Counted from the first letter of the stretch, positions 54,771 through 63,994 are shown. The stretch: DNA of 64,000 bases from an uncultured Paracoccaceae bacterium (GCA_947488175.1 CANKYO010000004.1:248001-312000), one strand, 5' to 3'. Notes: generated by a model from the letters alone, not told the origin. A program made the numbers and translations.

Positions 54771-55066
54771 GTTGCAGGCTCCTCCGTCCGCGCAAATGGG
54801 ATGGACTCACCACGCGGGCCGACCAGATAGGTCGTGATAATTCCATTCGGATGGGTACAGTTGATCACCATGCGGACCGCCTCATCAGGGTGGATCGTCG
54901 CTGCGCAATCGGTCGGCTGCGCCCCATCGCCGGCATTGGCGACATAAGCGGCGGCATACTGATTGATGATCTCGGTTTCGGTCGGAACATCGCCAGCCCG
55001 AAGACCCAGATAGGCTGCAAAGACGACCAGCGCGCCCAGTGGCAGAAAAAGCATACTCCGCTTCAC
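54767..55066 (-). CDS. Small exported or membrane-anchored hypothetical
   Basis: A 99-residue protein with one N-terminal hydrophobic segment (SMLFLPLGALVVFAAYLGLR) that is a signal anchor or uncleaved signal. The mature part has two cysteines (TDCAATIHPDEA and VINCTHPNGI) and ends in a short beta segment (TTYLVGPRGESIPF). It is coupled to the flavodoxin gene by a four-base overlap. The family is not recognised. Confidence 0.65.
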   Translation of the reverse strand: MKRSMLFLPLGALVVFAAYLGLRAGDVPTETEIINQYAAAYVANAGDGAQPTDCAATIHPDEAVRMVINCTHPNGIITTYLVGPRGESIPFARTEEPAT

Positions 55067-55251
55067 GCTGCCACCTTTGCGATTGATCCGAATCGCATTG
55101 TTGAACTAACGACGCAGCCACCGAAAAATCGATCTGTGAGGGTGTCATGTTTAAGAGACCGCCAAATCCCAAGCGACCCTATACCGCAACGCAGTGAGCT
55201 TTGCGGGGCGCTGCCCCTCACCCTTTTCCCATCTGAACGAAAGGCCCGCGC
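55067..55251. other. Divergent intergenic region with GC stem-loop
   Basis: 185 bases between divergent genes. It contains the stem-loop ggggc-gct-gcccc at 55205-55217, the same core as at 48613-48627. No TetR-like operator or strong promoter is seen. Confidence 0.45.
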
Positions 55252-55665
55252 ATGCCGTGGGTTGGATCGATGTATATCCGCTTTATCTCGCCTCATTGGG
55301 CGGCCGAAGCTCGGACTTATTCCGGCTTCTTTGGCCCGGCCTACGCTTGTCGGTGGTCCCGGAAGACGCCTGACTGGACCGCCGACGAATTGTCGCGCGA
55401 ATTGTCGTGGTTTTCCGACCGGCTGAACGTGCCCGAACGACTGTACAAAGCCACCGGGCGCGGCACCCGAAACGGCGTCTGCTGGTTTCGCGATACCGCC
55501 GCCGAGCATATCAGCCGGGCGCGCTACGTCTGCTGGTTGCTGGGTGAGGCTGGCGCGCGCATGGCCGAATTGCGTTCGCGGCGCCCTGGCACTGTGCTGT
55601 GGCGCGACGATCACCAAATCGTCGCCCTTGCCGAACGTGACGCGCGACATCAGGTATGCGCCTGA
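55252..55665 (+). CDS. Conserved hypothetical, soluble
   Basis: A 137-residue protein in the opposite orientation to the liu genes. Its sequence looks like a genuine conserved roseobacter family: MYIRFISPHWAAEARTYSGF, RGTRNGVCWFRDTAAEHISR, then LRSRRPGTVLWRDDHQIVAL. No signal peptide is present. An AAAGG site precedes ATG 55252; the ATG at 55270 is an alternative. A long minus-strand frame over the same DNA has the composition of a shadow and was rejected. Function is unknown. Confidence 0.65.
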   Translation: MPWVGSMYIRFISPHWAAEARTYSGFFGPAYACRWSRKTPDWTADELSRELSWFSDRLNVPERLYKATGRGTRNGVCWFRDTAAEHISRARYVCWLLGEAGARMAELRSRRPGTVLWRDDHQIVALAERDARHQVCA

Positions 55666-55784
55666 ACACATGGCGCAGCGGGTCATCTCGCTGCGTCCAA
55701 CCAAGGCAGGCCATGCCGGCGAGAACGAATATCTCCCGTCCATCGCCAGAAATCTATCTGTGCAGACTGATGGCCTTTGGCGGA

Positions 55785-56306
55785 TCATTGGGCCACTCGT
55801 TGCTTGAGGTCGTACATCCTGATCGTGCTCCGCGCCGTTTCGCGCAGCAGACACAGCGTGTTTGCCAGCTCGGTCTTTCCTGCGCTGTTTTCCGGTAGAC
55901 TTTCGAAATCACACTGGCGGTTCATTTCAACCGTTGCTGCGCTGGTCATCTGGTCCAATTGGTCAAGACACGCATCCAAAGAAGGCTCACATGGGTCATC
56001 GGTCGACATGGACGCACGGATCGCGCCGGCGACTGCGGCCGTTTCTTCGCGCAGCAATTCGCGCCATGCCGAAACTTCGGCGGTCGCGCAGGGCAGGACG
56101 CTTTCATCAGGGGACAATTCGGTTTGACCTATACAGGTCTGCGTGATGGTACCCATGCAACCATATTTTTCCTCACGTGAAATGGCGCCCTTATAACAGG
56201 CGCGCAGATCGGATCGCACATCAGACGAAAGATCTTGCGCCACAGCCGGTTGCATCGAAAACAAGCCCGAAGCGGCCAGAATTATGGCCAGATGGCGCAA
56301 CCTCAC
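55785..56306 (-). CDS. Secreted cysteine-rich protein, related to the LprI-like gene
   Basis: A 173-residue exported protein with signal [20 protein letters not shown], cut after AVA. The mature N-terminal half ([45 protein letters not shown]) follows the same Cys spacing as the first half of the protein at 53566. Later cysteines lie in [17 protein letters not shown] and [10 protein letters not shown]. The WI-FRD-type C-terminal signature is degenerate. ATG 56306 overlaps the isovaleryl-CoA dehydrogenase stop by four bases. Confidence 0.75.
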   Translation of the reverse strand: MRLRHLAIILAASGLFSMQPAVAQDLSSDVRSDLRACYKGAISREEKYGCMGTITQTCIGQTELSPDESVLPCATAEVSAWRELLREETAAVAGAIRASMSTDDPCEPSLDACLDQLDQMTSAATVEMNRQCDFESLPENSAGKTELANTLCLLRETARSTIRMYDLKQRVAQ

Positions 56307-57466
56307 CCCATCGCCCCCATCAGCTCCCGGCCTACCAGCATCCGGCGGATTTCGGACGTCCCGGCCCCGATTTCCATCAGCTTGGCGTCGCGAAAGATGC
56401 GCGCGACGGGGGCATCGTTCAGGAACCCGGCACCGCCCATCGCCTGGACAGCCTGATGGGCCTGCTTCATCGCTTCCTCGCTGGCATAAAGGCAGCAGGC
56501 CGCCGCATCCTGCCGCGTCACTGTCCCCCGGTCACAGGCGCGCGCGACCTCATAAACATAGGCGCGAGCGGAATTCATCGCCGTATACATATCGGCGATC
56601 TTGCCTTGCATCAGCTGGAAGTTTCCGATCGGTTCACCGAACTGTTTGCGGCTGGAAATATACGGCATCACCTCGTCCAGACAGGCGGCCATGATACCCA
56701 GACCAATGCCCGCCAGCACCACACGCTCATAGTCCAGACCAGACATCAGCACGCGCACGCCCTTGCCCTCTTCGCCCAGCACGTTCTCGAACGGCACCTG
56801 CACATCGTCAAAGACCAGTTCAGCCGTATTCGACCCGCGCATGCCCAGCTTGTCGAAATGGGGGGACGTGCTGAAACCAGTCATCTCCTTTTCAATCAGG
56901 AACGCCGTGATCCCCTTGGAGCCCGCATCAGGGTCGGTCTTGGCATAGACAACCAGCGTGTCGGCATCCGGGCCATTGGTAATCCAGTACTTATTGCCGT
57001 TCAGCCGGTAATGATCATTGCGCTTTTCGGCCCGCAAGGACATCGACACCACGTCTGACCCCGCCCCCGCCTCTGACATGGCCAGGGCACCCACATGCTG
57101 ACCCGAAATCAATCGGGGCAGATATTTTGCCTTTTGTTCATCATTTCCGTTCAGCTTGATCTGGTTGACACACAGATTCGAATGGGCACCGTAAGACAAA
57201 GACACCGACGCGCTGGCGCGCGCGATTTCTTCGATGGCGACTGTATGCGCGAGGTAAGACATGCCTGCCCCGCCATAGTCTTCATCCACGGTGACACCCA
57301 GCAGACCCAACTCGCCCATCTCGGGCCACAGTTCTGGCGGGAAACTGTTGGAGCGGTCGATATCGGCGGCCATCGGCTTGACCCGCTCCTGCGCCCAGGC
57401 ATGAACCATATCGCGCAGGGCATTCACATCCTCACCCAGATCAAAGGTCATTGAGGCGTGAAACAT
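56303..57466 (-). CDS. ivd: Isovaleryl-CoA dehydrogenase
   Basis: A 387-residue acyl-CoA dehydrogenase that oxidises isovaleryl-CoA to 3-methylcrotonyl-CoA, starting the CoA-ester part of leucine breakdown. FAD-binding blocks are [33 protein letters not shown] and [20 protein letters not shown]. The catalytic base of this subgroup is the Glu in the [11 protein letters not shown] helix; the C-terminal region lacks the Glu used by medium-chain enzymes. [19 protein letters not shown] is the normal start. It heads the liu block on the minus strand. Confidence 0.95.
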   Translation of the reverse strand: MFHASMTFDLGEDVNALRDMVHAWAQERVKPMAADIDRSNSFPPELWPEMGELGLLGVTVDEDYGGAGMSYLAHTVAIEEIARASASVSLSYGAHSNLCVNQIKLNGNDEQKAKYLPRLISGQHVGALAMSEAGAGSDVVSMSLRAEKRNDHYRLNGNKYWITNGPDADTLVVYAKTDPDAGSKGITAFLIEKEMTGFSTSPHFDKLGMRGSNTAELVFDDVQVPFENVLGEEGKGVRVLMSGLDYERVVLAGIGLGIMAACLDEVMPYISSRKQFGEPIGNFQLMQGKIADMYTAMNSARAYVYEVARACDRGTVTRQDAAACCLYASEEAMKQAHQAVQAMGGAGFLNDAPVARIFRDAKLMEIGAGTSEIRRMLVGRELMGAMG

Positions 57467-57486
57467 GGGCTCGCTCCGGTTTTAAT

Positions 57487-57500
57487 TGAACGCTTGTTCA
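57487..57500. promoter_or_regulatory. Candidate operator upstream of ivd
   Basis: tgaac-gctt-gttca is a perfect 5-bp inverted repeat around four bases, 21 bases before the ivd start in the space shared with the divergent creA gene. Position and symmetry suggest a repressor site for the leucine/isovalerate genes. No regulator gene for it is visible nearby. Confidence 0.35.
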
Positions 57501-57592
57501 TTTATAGATGGATTTTTTCCACCCTGTCGAGTCATTTATGCCGACGCTTTCATCGCGAGGGAACGGAAACCTCACTGCTGCGTTATCGCGTT

Positions 57593-58048
57593 ATGAAGCA
57601 GTTTATCCTCTCCGCCATCATCGCCCTCCTTCCTGCCGCCGCAATCGCCGATAAGGTGGGCCGCGTGGGTGTTGACTGGGTCGGCAATGACATCATCATC
57701 GAAGCCATCAACGACCCCGATGTCGAAGGTGTCACCTGCCACATCGCCTATTTTGAACGGTCCCTTTTCGACCGGATCTCCAACGGCAACTGGTTCGAAG
57801 ACCCGTCAAACGCATCCATCGACTGCCGCCAGACCGGACCGATCCGGATCGGCAATATTGACCGCAGCCGCAATGGCGAAAACGTGTTCCGCGAACGGCA
57901 GTCGATCATCCTGAAATCCCTGCGTGTGAAACGGATTTTTGACGAGGAAAACAACGTTCTGATCTATCTGGCCCATGCAAGTGAATTGACCCAAGGGTCG
58001 GCCAAGATGTCGATTTCCACAATCCCGCTTTACACACCGGGCGGCTGA
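57593..58048 (+). CDS. CreA-family exported protein
   Basis: A 151-residue periplasmic protein of the CreA family, whose role is unknown. The signal MKQFILSAIIALLPAAAIAD is followed by the family block VGRVGVDWVGNDIIIEAIND, then PDVEGVTCHIAYFERS. A second conserved Cys lies in ASIDCRQTGPI, likely forming a disulphide. ATG 57593 gives a clean signal; the frame is open upstream but not coding-like. The C-terminal segment is SISTIPLYTPGG. Confidence 0.88.
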   Translation: MKQFILSAIIALLPAAAIADKVGRVGVDWVGNDIIIEAINDPDVEGVTCHIAYFERSLFDRISNGNWFEDPSNASIDCRQTGPIRIGNIDRSRNGENVFRERQSIILKSLRVKRIFDEENNVLIYLAHASELTQGSAKMSISTIPLYTPGG

Positions 58049-59254
58049 TCATTCAGCCGCAGCCAAACCCTGATAGACCGCGCCAACCTCGGCGCGGATG
58101 ATGCGGGCAATCAACGCGCAGTCGTCCAGCGTAAAGGTCAGCGGCAGCCGCATATCGACAATTCCCGCCAGCACCCGGTCAGACGCGGGCATCGGCTCTG
58201 AAGGGGCATAGCGCCAGCTGTCATAGCGTGATGTGAAACCGCTGGGTTCCGCCCCACCAAACCATTTCAGCTCAACGCCCCGCGCCTTGCAGCGCCCGAT
58301 CACATCGGCCACGCTATCCGCCGACCAATCCAGCAGCAGAAACTGGAAAGACGACGCCACAAACTGTTCCTTCGCGGGCCGATCAATCAACCGCAACCCC
58401 GGCACATCGCGCAATCCATCTTCGACCGCCCGGTAACGCGCATTCCACGCCGCACACTGATCCCTCAACCGGCGCAATTGCGGGCGCAGGATGGCCGCCC
58501 GCAGATTATCCATCCGGCCCGAGATGTTGGGTGTTTCGTATTTGATTTGCGCAAACACCTCTGGCGGCGGCGCGGCGCGGTGTTTGTCAAACAGCATGTA
58601 ACTGCCCGATAGCATGATCGCTCGCGCCATGCTTTCGGCATCGTCAGTGACTAGAAAACCGCCCTCGCCCGAATTCATATGCTTATAGGTCTGGGTGGAA
58701 TAGCAGCCAAACCGCCCCCAGCGGCCACTGGGCACACCATCCCAGGCAGCCCCCATCGTATGCGCGCAATCCTCAATCACCATCACACCTGCGGCATCAC
58801 AAAGCGCCATCAGCCGCTCCATATCGCAGATATGGCCGCGCATGTGGCTCAGTAGCAGAACCTTGGCCTGATCCAGCTTGACCGCCAGATCATCCAGATC
58901 AATGACCAGATCCTCGGTCACCCCCACGAACTCAGGCACACCGCCCACAGCCGCAATCGCCCCCGGCACCGGGGCCAGCGTGAAGGCGTTCGTCAGCACC
59001 CTGTCGCCATGTTTGACACCGGCGGCGCGCAACGCGGTCGTCATGGCATAACCGCCAGACGCGACGGCAAGGCAATACTTCGCCCCAACCTCTGCTGCAA
59101 ATTCCTCTTCCAAAAGCGCCGCCTCTGCGATCTCGGCACCGGCCGTATTATACCGGTGCAAGCGCCCATGCTGCATCACAGCCAGGGCCGCCGCGATCCC
59201 GTCTTCGGGAATCGGCTCCTGCTGGGTGAAACTGCCTTTGAAAACCTCTGTCAT
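58049..59254 (-). CDS. DegT/DnrJ/EryC1/StrS-family aminotransferase
   Basis: A 401-residue PLP-dependent protein of the sugar aminotransferase family. The PLP phosphate site is AVASGGYAMTTALRAAGV near residues 64-80, VMVIEDCAHTMGAAWDG holds the Asp for the pyridine nitrogen, and Lys191 in YKHMNSGEGG is the Schiff-base lysine. No sugar biosynthesis genes adjoin, so the sugar or other substrate is unknown. ATG 59254 (MTEVFKGSFTQQEPIPEDG) is preferred to an upstream codon. The usual TGEGG after Lys reads NSGEGG. Confidence 0.88.
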   Translation of the reverse strand: MTEVFKGSFTQQEPIPEDGIAAALAVMQHGRLHRYNTAGAEIAEAALLEEEFAAEVGAKYCLAVASGGYAMTTALRAAGVKHGDRVLTNAFTLAPVPGAIAAVGGVPEFVGVTEDLVIDLDDLAVKLDQAKVLLLSHMRGHICDMERLMALCDAAGVMVIEDCAHTMGAAWDGVPSGRWGRFGCYSTQTYKHMNSGEGGFLVTDDAESMARAIMLSGSYMLFDKHRAAPPPEVFAQIKYETPNISGRMDNLRAAILRPQLRRLRDQCAAWNARYRAVEDGLRDVPGLRLIDRPAKEQFVASSFQFLLLDWSADSVADVIGRCKARGVELKWFGGAEPSGFTSRYDSWRYAPSEPMPASDRVLAGIVDMRLPLTFTLDDCALIARIIRAEVGAVYQGLAAAE

Positions 59255-59344
59255 GCCGCGATTGTGTGGGGCTGATGCCCCCACGTCAATGGGACTGTGA
59301 CAGCGGTTTGATTTCGCCAAAACATCCGTTCAGCGAAGCTGCTG

Positions 59345-60007
59345 TCAGCCGATCAGACGCGCCACCACATCATGCAGTTCGCCATAGCTGTCGATGGTCG
59401 CATCCGCCTCCAGCGCCAGCACATCCTCGCGGCCCGGACCAAACGTCACCAGCACCGACGGCACACCGGCATTACGGGACGTATCACGGTCCGTCGCCGT
59501 ATCACCCACCAAAAGCGACCGGCGCGGATCACCCCCGGCCCGGCGCACGGCTTCGAAATGGTGTTCGGGGTCCGGCTTGCGCACCGGCAAGGTATCGGCC
59601 CCGATCAGCGAGGCGAAATCGGTGCGCACCCCAAGGCTGCGCATCAGCATCTCGGCCAGCCCTTCGGGTTTGTTGGTGGCAATCCCCACCGCATACCCAT
59701 CACGCTTCAGCCGGGCGACAGCCTCCATCGCACCGGGATACAGCGTGGTATGCGTGTCGATATCATCAGCATAAGCAGCCAGCAGGATCGGATATTGGCG
59801 ATCCACCTCATCCGCGCCAAAACCATCGACCCGCGAAAACCCCAGGTTCAGCATCGCCCGCCCGCCGCGCAACGCGGTGGCGGCATCTCGTACCGGATCC
59901 AGCAGATCCCCCAGTCCCAACCCCCGAAAACAGGTATTGGCCGCCGCAATCAGATCACCACTGGTATCGGCCAAAGTGCCATCAAGATCGAAAATCACCG
60001 TACGCAT
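59345..60007 (-). CDS. gph: Phosphoglycolate phosphatase (HAD family)
   Basis: A 220-residue HAD hydrolase that clears 2-phosphoglycolate. Motif I VIFDLDGTLAD gives the nucleophile Asp7 and acid Asp9, motif II is GIATNKPEGLAE, and motifs III/IV are RKPDPEHHFEAVRRAGGDP and LLVGDTATDRDTSRNAG. The cap domain with the GGRAMLNLGFSRV block is typical of bacterial Gph. ATG 60007 directly precedes the HAD motif; upstream in-frame codons look unconserved. Confidence 0.9.
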   Translation of the reverse strand: MRTVIFDLDGTLADTSGDLIAAANTCFRGLGLGDLLDPVRDAATALRGGRAMLNLGFSRVDGFGADEVDRQYPILLAAYADDIDTHTTLYPGAMEAVARLKRDGYAVGIATNKPEGLAEMLMRSLGVRTDFASLIGADTLPVRKPDPEHHFEAVRRAGGDPRRSLLVGDTATDRDTSRNAGVPSVLVTFGPGREDVLALEADATIDSYGELHDVVARLIG

Positions 60008-60126
60008 GCCTGTTCCCTTATGGCTCCCCCTTTCTGTAACGATGCGTAAACTGATGTGAACCCCCAACTCTTGTGATAATCAAAAAGCCCGGTAGAAGCG
60101 GGTCAACAAAAGCATAAGGCGCAGTA

Positions 60127-61470
60127 ATGGCAGTGGCATTGATTATTCTGGGTGCGGGTATGGGAACACGGATGAATTCCGACATGCCCAAGGTGCTGCA
60201 CCCGATCGCAGGCGCGCCGATGCTGGTCCATGCGATGGCCTCTGGCGCAGCGCTTGATCCGGACCGGACCGTCGTGGTTGCAGGCCATGGTGCGGCAGCC
60301 GTGGAAAAGGCTGCGAAATCCTACGATCCCGACACCATCGTGACCGTGCAGACCGAACAGCTGGGCACTGCCCACGCCGTGGTACAGGCCCGCGATGCGC
60401 TGGCGGATTTCGATGGCGATGCCATTGTGCTATACGGCGACACCCCATTCATCCAACCCGAAACGCTGGCCGCAATGACAGCAGCACGGCTGACCCACGA
60501 TATCGTCGTGCTGGGGTTCGACGCCGCCGATCCGGGGCGCTACGGGCGGCTGATCCTGCAGGCGGATCAGTTGGACCGGATCGTGGAATTCAAGGACGCG
60601 ACAGATGACGAACGCGCCGTAACCCTTTGCAACAGCGGCGTAATCGCGGCCAATGCAGCAACCCTCTTCGACCTGATTGATGCGGTCGGCAACGACAATG
60701 CGGCTGGCGAATACTACCTGACCGACATCATCGGCATCGCCCGTGCCCGCGGCTTGACAGCCACCGTCGTGCGCTGCGCCGAGGCCGAGACGATGGGCAT
60801 CAACTCTCGCGCCGAACTGGCCATCGCCGAAGCCACATTTCAGGACCGTGCGCGCAAGGTCGCGATGGGTGACGGCGTCACCCTCACCGCCCCTGACACA
60901 GTGCATTTCGCCTATGACACCGTGGTGGGGCGCGACACGATCATCGAACCCAACGTGGTCTTTGGCCCGGGCGTCACCATCGAATCCGGCGCCACCATAC
61001 GGGCCTTCTCGCATCTCGAAGGCTGCCATGTGTCGCGCGGCGCGGTGGTCGGCCCCTATGCCCGCCTGCGCCCCGGCGCCGAACTGGCCGAAGACGTCAA
61101 GGTCGGCAATTTCGTGGAAATCAAGAACGCGCAGATCGCCGAAAGGGCCAAGGTCAACCACCTGTCCTATATCGGCGACGCGGATGTCGGCGCGCGCAGC
61201 AATATCGGCGCGGGGACGATCACCTGCAACTATGACGGCGTCTTCAAACACAAGACGACCATCGGCACGGATACCTTCATCGGGTCCAACACCATGCTGG
61301 TGGCACCCGTCACCGTGGGTGACGCCGCCATGACCGGCAGCGGATCGGTCATCACCCGCGACGTACCCCCCGGCGATCTGGCCGTGGCACGGGCGCGGCA
61401 GGACAACAAGGCAGGCTTCGCCACGCGCCTGTTCGACAAACTAAGAGCCAAGAAAGCAAAAGGATCCTGA
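60127..61470 (+). CDS. glmU: Bifunctional GlmU
   Basis: GlmU acetylates glucosamine-1-phosphate and then uridylylates it to UDP-GlcNAc for peptidoglycan and lipid A. The 447 residues hold an N-terminal pyrophosphorylase (LGAGMGTRMNSDMPKVLHPI, TEQLGTAHAVVQA, VLYGDTPFI) and a C-terminal left-handed beta-helix acetyltransferase (FGPGVTIESGATI, KVNHLSYIGDADVGARSNIG, GAGTITCNYDGVFKHKT). It lies one base before glmS and in the same direction, forming an operon for amino sugar synthesis. Confidence 0.97.
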   Translation: MAVALIILGAGMGTRMNSDMPKVLHPIAGAPMLVHAMASGAALDPDRTVVVAGHGAAAVEKAAKSYDPDTIVTVQTEQLGTAHAVVQARDALADFDGDAIVLYGDTPFIQPETLAAMTAARLTHDIVVLGFDAADPGRYGRLILQADQLDRIVEFKDATDDERAVTLCNSGVIAANAATLFDLIDAVGNDNAAGEYYLTDIIGIARARGLTATVVRCAEAETMGINSRAELAIAEATFQDRARKVAMGDGVTLTAPDTVHFAYDTVVGRDTIIEPNVVFGPGVTIESGATIRAFSHLEGCHVSRGAVVGPYARLRPGAELAEDVKVGNFVEIKNAQIAERAKVNHLSYIGDADVGARSNIGAGTITCNYDGVFKHKTTIGTDTFIGSNTMLVAPVTVGDAAMTGSGSVITRDVPPGDLAVARARQDNKAGFATRLFDKLRAKKAKGS

Positions 61471-61471
61471 T

Positions 61472-63295
61472 ATGTGCGGTATTGTTGGCGTTCTGGGCAA
61501 TCACGAAGCCGCCCCCATTCTGGTCGAGGCGCTGAAGCGGCTCGAATATCGCGGCTATGACAGCGCCGGGATCGCAACCATCAACAACCTCCGGCTCGAC
61601 CGGCGGCGGGCCGTCGGCAAACTGGTCAATCTCAGCGATTTGCTCGTACATGACCCCCTGCCCGGCAAGGCCGGGATCGGCCACACCCGCTGGGCCACCC
61701 ATGGCGCGCCCAATGTGGGCAACGCTCACCCCCACCAGGCGGGCGGAGTCGCCGTCGTCCATAACGGGATCATCGAAAATTTCCGCGAACTCCGTGCCTT
61801 TCTGGCCGAAAAGGGGATCGGCTTTGAAACCGACACCGACACCGAAACCGTCGCCCTGCTGGCGCAATACTACATTGATCAGGGGCTCGGCCCACGCGAT
61901 GCGGCAGCGCAGACCATAGCGCGGCTCGAAGGGGCCTATGCGCTCTGCTTTCTCTTCGACGGCGAAGCCGACCTGCTGATCGCCGCCCGCAAAGGCTCCC
62001 CCCTCGCCATCGGCCATGGCGACGGTGAGATGTTCGTGGGCTCCGACGCCATCGCACTGGCCCCCATGACCGACCGGATCACCTATCTGGAGGAAGGCGA
62101 CTGGGCCGTCGTCACCCGCACATCTGTCGAAATCCGCGACCGCGAAGGTAACATTGCCAACCGCGCGCTGAAGGTGATCCAGATCGACACCGCCCAGGTC
62201 GACAAGGCGGGTTATAAACACTTCATGGCCAAGGAAATCGCCGAACAGCCGACCGTGCTGCAAGGCGCGCTGGCCCATTACATCAACGCCGATGGCACCG
62301 CCGTCACCCTGCCCGACCCCGGACTCGACTTCACGAAAATCGAACGTTTGACCATGGTCGCCTGCGGCACCGCGTTCTACGCCTGCCTCGTGGCGAAATA
62401 CTGGTTCGAACAGATCGCAGGTATTCCGGTCGAGGTCGATGTCGCCTCAGAATTCCGCTACCGCGAACCGCCGGTGACGAAGGGCACTGTCGCCCTTTTC
62501 GTCAGCCAGTCGGGAGAGACCGCCGACACGCTCGCCGCCCTGCGCTATATGGATGGCAAGGCCGACAAGATCGTGTCGGTCGTCAACGTCCCCGAAAGCT
62601 CCATCGCACGCGAAAGCGACCTGCCCTTGCCGATCCTCGCAGGGACCGAAATCGGTGTTGCCTCGACCAAGGCCTTCACCTGCCAGCTGACCACGCTCGC
62701 CATTCTGGTCCTGCACGCGGCACATGTGCGCGGCCGGATCAGCGATGCAGAACTCGCCGATAAACTCTCCGCCCTGCGCGCGATGCCCGGCATTCTGAAC
62801 CTCGCCTTGGGGATTGAAGAGAAGTCCAGCAGCGTCTCGCGCAAACTGGCCGAAGCACGCGACATCCTGTTCCTGGGGCGCGGCGCGATGTACCCGCTTG
62901 CTCTCGAAGGGGCGCTAAAACTCAAGGAAATCAGCTATATACACGCCGAAGCTTACGCATCCGGCGAACTCAAACACGGGCCCATCGCGCTGGTCGACAA
63001 ACACGTCCCCGTCATTGTTATGGCCCCCCGCGACGCGCTGTTCGACAAAACGGTGTCGAACATGCAAGAGGTCATGGCACGCGGCGGCAAGGTCCTCCTC
63101 ATCACCGACCGGCAAGGCGCGAAAGAAGCTGGCGACGGCGTCTGGGACACCATCCTGATGCCCGAAATCGACCCCTTCCTCGCCCCGATCCTCTACGCGA
63201 TCCCAGCCCAGCTACTGGCCTATCATACGGCCATCGCCAAAGGCACGGATGTGGACCAACCCCGCAACCTCGCCAAATCGGTGACGGTCGAGTGA
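61472..63295 (+). CDS. glmS: Glutamine--fructose-6-phosphate aminotransferase
   Basis: GlmS makes glucosamine-6-phosphate from fructose-6-phosphate and glutamine. The 607 residues include the N-terminal nucleophile Cys2 in MCGIVGVLGNHEAAPILVEA and the glutaminase blocks HTRWATHGAPNVGNAHPHQ. The two SIS domains are seen in VACGTAFYACLVAKYWFEQI, SQSGETADTLAALRY and ASTKAFTCQLTTLAI. The C-terminus DVDQPRNLAKSVTVE is invariant in the family. AGGA at 61461-61464 supports the start. No glmS ribozyme precedes it. Confidence 0.98.
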   Translation: MCGIVGVLGNHEAAPILVEALKRLEYRGYDSAGIATINNLRLDRRRAVGKLVNLSDLLVHDPLPGKAGIGHTRWATHGAPNVGNAHPHQAGGVAVVHNGIIENFRELRAFLAEKGIGFETDTDTETVALLAQYYIDQGLGPRDAAAQTIARLEGAYALCFLFDGEADLLIAARKGSPLAIGHGDGEMFVGSDAIALAPMTDRITYLEEGDWAVVTRTSVEIRDREGNIANRALKVIQIDTAQVDKAGYKHFMAKEIAEQPTVLQGALAHYINADGTAVTLPDPGLDFTKIERLTMVACGTAFYACLVAKYWFEQIAGIPVEVDVASEFRYREPPVTKGTVALFVSQSGETADTLAALRYMDGKADKIVSVVNVPESSIARESDLPLPILAGTEIGVASTKAFTCQLTTLAILVLHAAHVRGRISDAELADKLSALRAMPGILNLALGIEEKSSSVSRKLAEARDILFLGRGAMYPLALEGALKLKEISYIHAEAYASGELKHGPIALVDKHVPVIVMAPRDALFDKTVSNMQEVMARGGKVLLITDRQGAKEAGDGVWDTILMPEIDPFLAPILYAIPAQLLAYHTAIAKGTDVDQPRNLAKSVTVE

Positions 63296-63972
63296 CGCCA
63301 AAACAGGCCACCGCCCTGCTCCGCGCCGCGGGCGACCCGGCGAAAGCGGCCGAGATGCACCGCTACCACAAGGTCGATCGGCCCTATCTCGGCGTCGCCA
63401 ATCCGCAGATCGACGCCCTGGTCAAGGAATGGCGGGCAGCAACTGACCTCGACACGCGGCTGGCGTTGGCGCACGGCCTGTGGAAAGGTAACTCGCATGA
63501 AGGGCGCATCGCTGCCGCAAAACTGTTGACCCAAGCGCGGATCAGGCCCGACGACACCGGCGCATGGGACCTCATCACCTCATGGGTGCCCGACTTTGAC
63601 GCATGGGCGGTGGCCGATCACGCCAGCATCGCCGGGCAAAAACGGCTGGTCGCAGATCCGACCCGTCTGGACACAGTCGAGACTTGGACAACATCAGACC
63701 ACATGTGGACCCGGCGGGCCGCCCTCGTCATGACGCTCCCCTGGACCAAACAGAACCACCCCAAACCGGATGAACTCGCCACCCGCGACCGCATCCTCGG
63801 CTGGGCGGCCTCCTATGTGACCGACCACGATTGGTTCATCCAGAAAGCCATCGCCTGGTGGCTACGCGAACTCTCAAAACACGACCCGGCACGGGTGCGC
63901 ACCTTTCTGGACATCTATGCAGACGCCATGAAACCCTTCGCCGCAAAAGAGGCGGGACGGAAGCTCCCGTAA
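63292..63972 (+). CDS. AlkD-like DNA alkylation repair protein
   Basis: A 226-residue HEAT-repeat protein of the AlkD family, glycosylases that release bulky cationic alkylated bases. The block RYHKVDRPYLGVANPQIDAL near residue 24, the central WDLITSWVPDFDAWAVADH and RRAALVMTLPWTKQNHPKPD support the family. The late DWFIQKAIAWWLRELSKHDP contains the WFIQKAIGWxLRE-type signature with the conserved Trp/Asp region. It starts at GTG 63292, overlapping the glmS stop (GTGA). An AlkC-type gene lies at 5248. Confidence 0.88.
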   Translation: MTPKQATALLRAAGDPAKAAEMHRYHKVDRPYLGVANPQIDALVKEWRAATDLDTRLALAHGLWKGNSHEGRIAAAKLLTQARIRPDDTGAWDLITSWVPDFDAWAVADHASIAGQKRLVADPTRLDTVETWTTSDHMWTRRAALVMTLPWTKQNHPKPDELATRDRILGWAASYVTDHDWFIQKAIAWWLRELSKHDPARVRTFLDIYADAMKPFAAKEAGRKLP

Positions 63973-63994
63973 GATGGGTCTTGACCCATCCTAC
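63973..63994. repeat. REP-like GTAG hairpin (copy 3)
   Basis: An 8-bp stem gatgggtc / gacccatc around two bases follows the alkD stop and is trailed by ctac. On the minus strand it reads GTAGGATGGGTCAAGACCCATC, the GTAG-plus-hairpin layout of REP elements, and nearly matches copy 2 at 33804. It may mark the end of the glmUS-alkD transcript. Confidence 0.55.

Noticed and set aside
55063..55854. Minus-strand frame of 263 codons over the gene at 55252
   Set aside because: Its translation is low in hydrophobic blocks and lacks motifs, while the plus-strand frame has conserved-looking segments (GVCWFRD, RPGTVLWRDDHQIVA) and a ribosome site.
60060..61472. glmS-type ribozyme or riboswitch near glmU-glmS
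   Set aside because: Only one base separates glmU from glmS and no ribozyme-like structure precedes glmU; the ribozyme is typical of Firmicutes.
61352..62278. Minus-strand frame of 308 codons antisense to glmS
   Set aside because: glmS is certain and the frame begins and ends arbitrarily within glmU/glmS.
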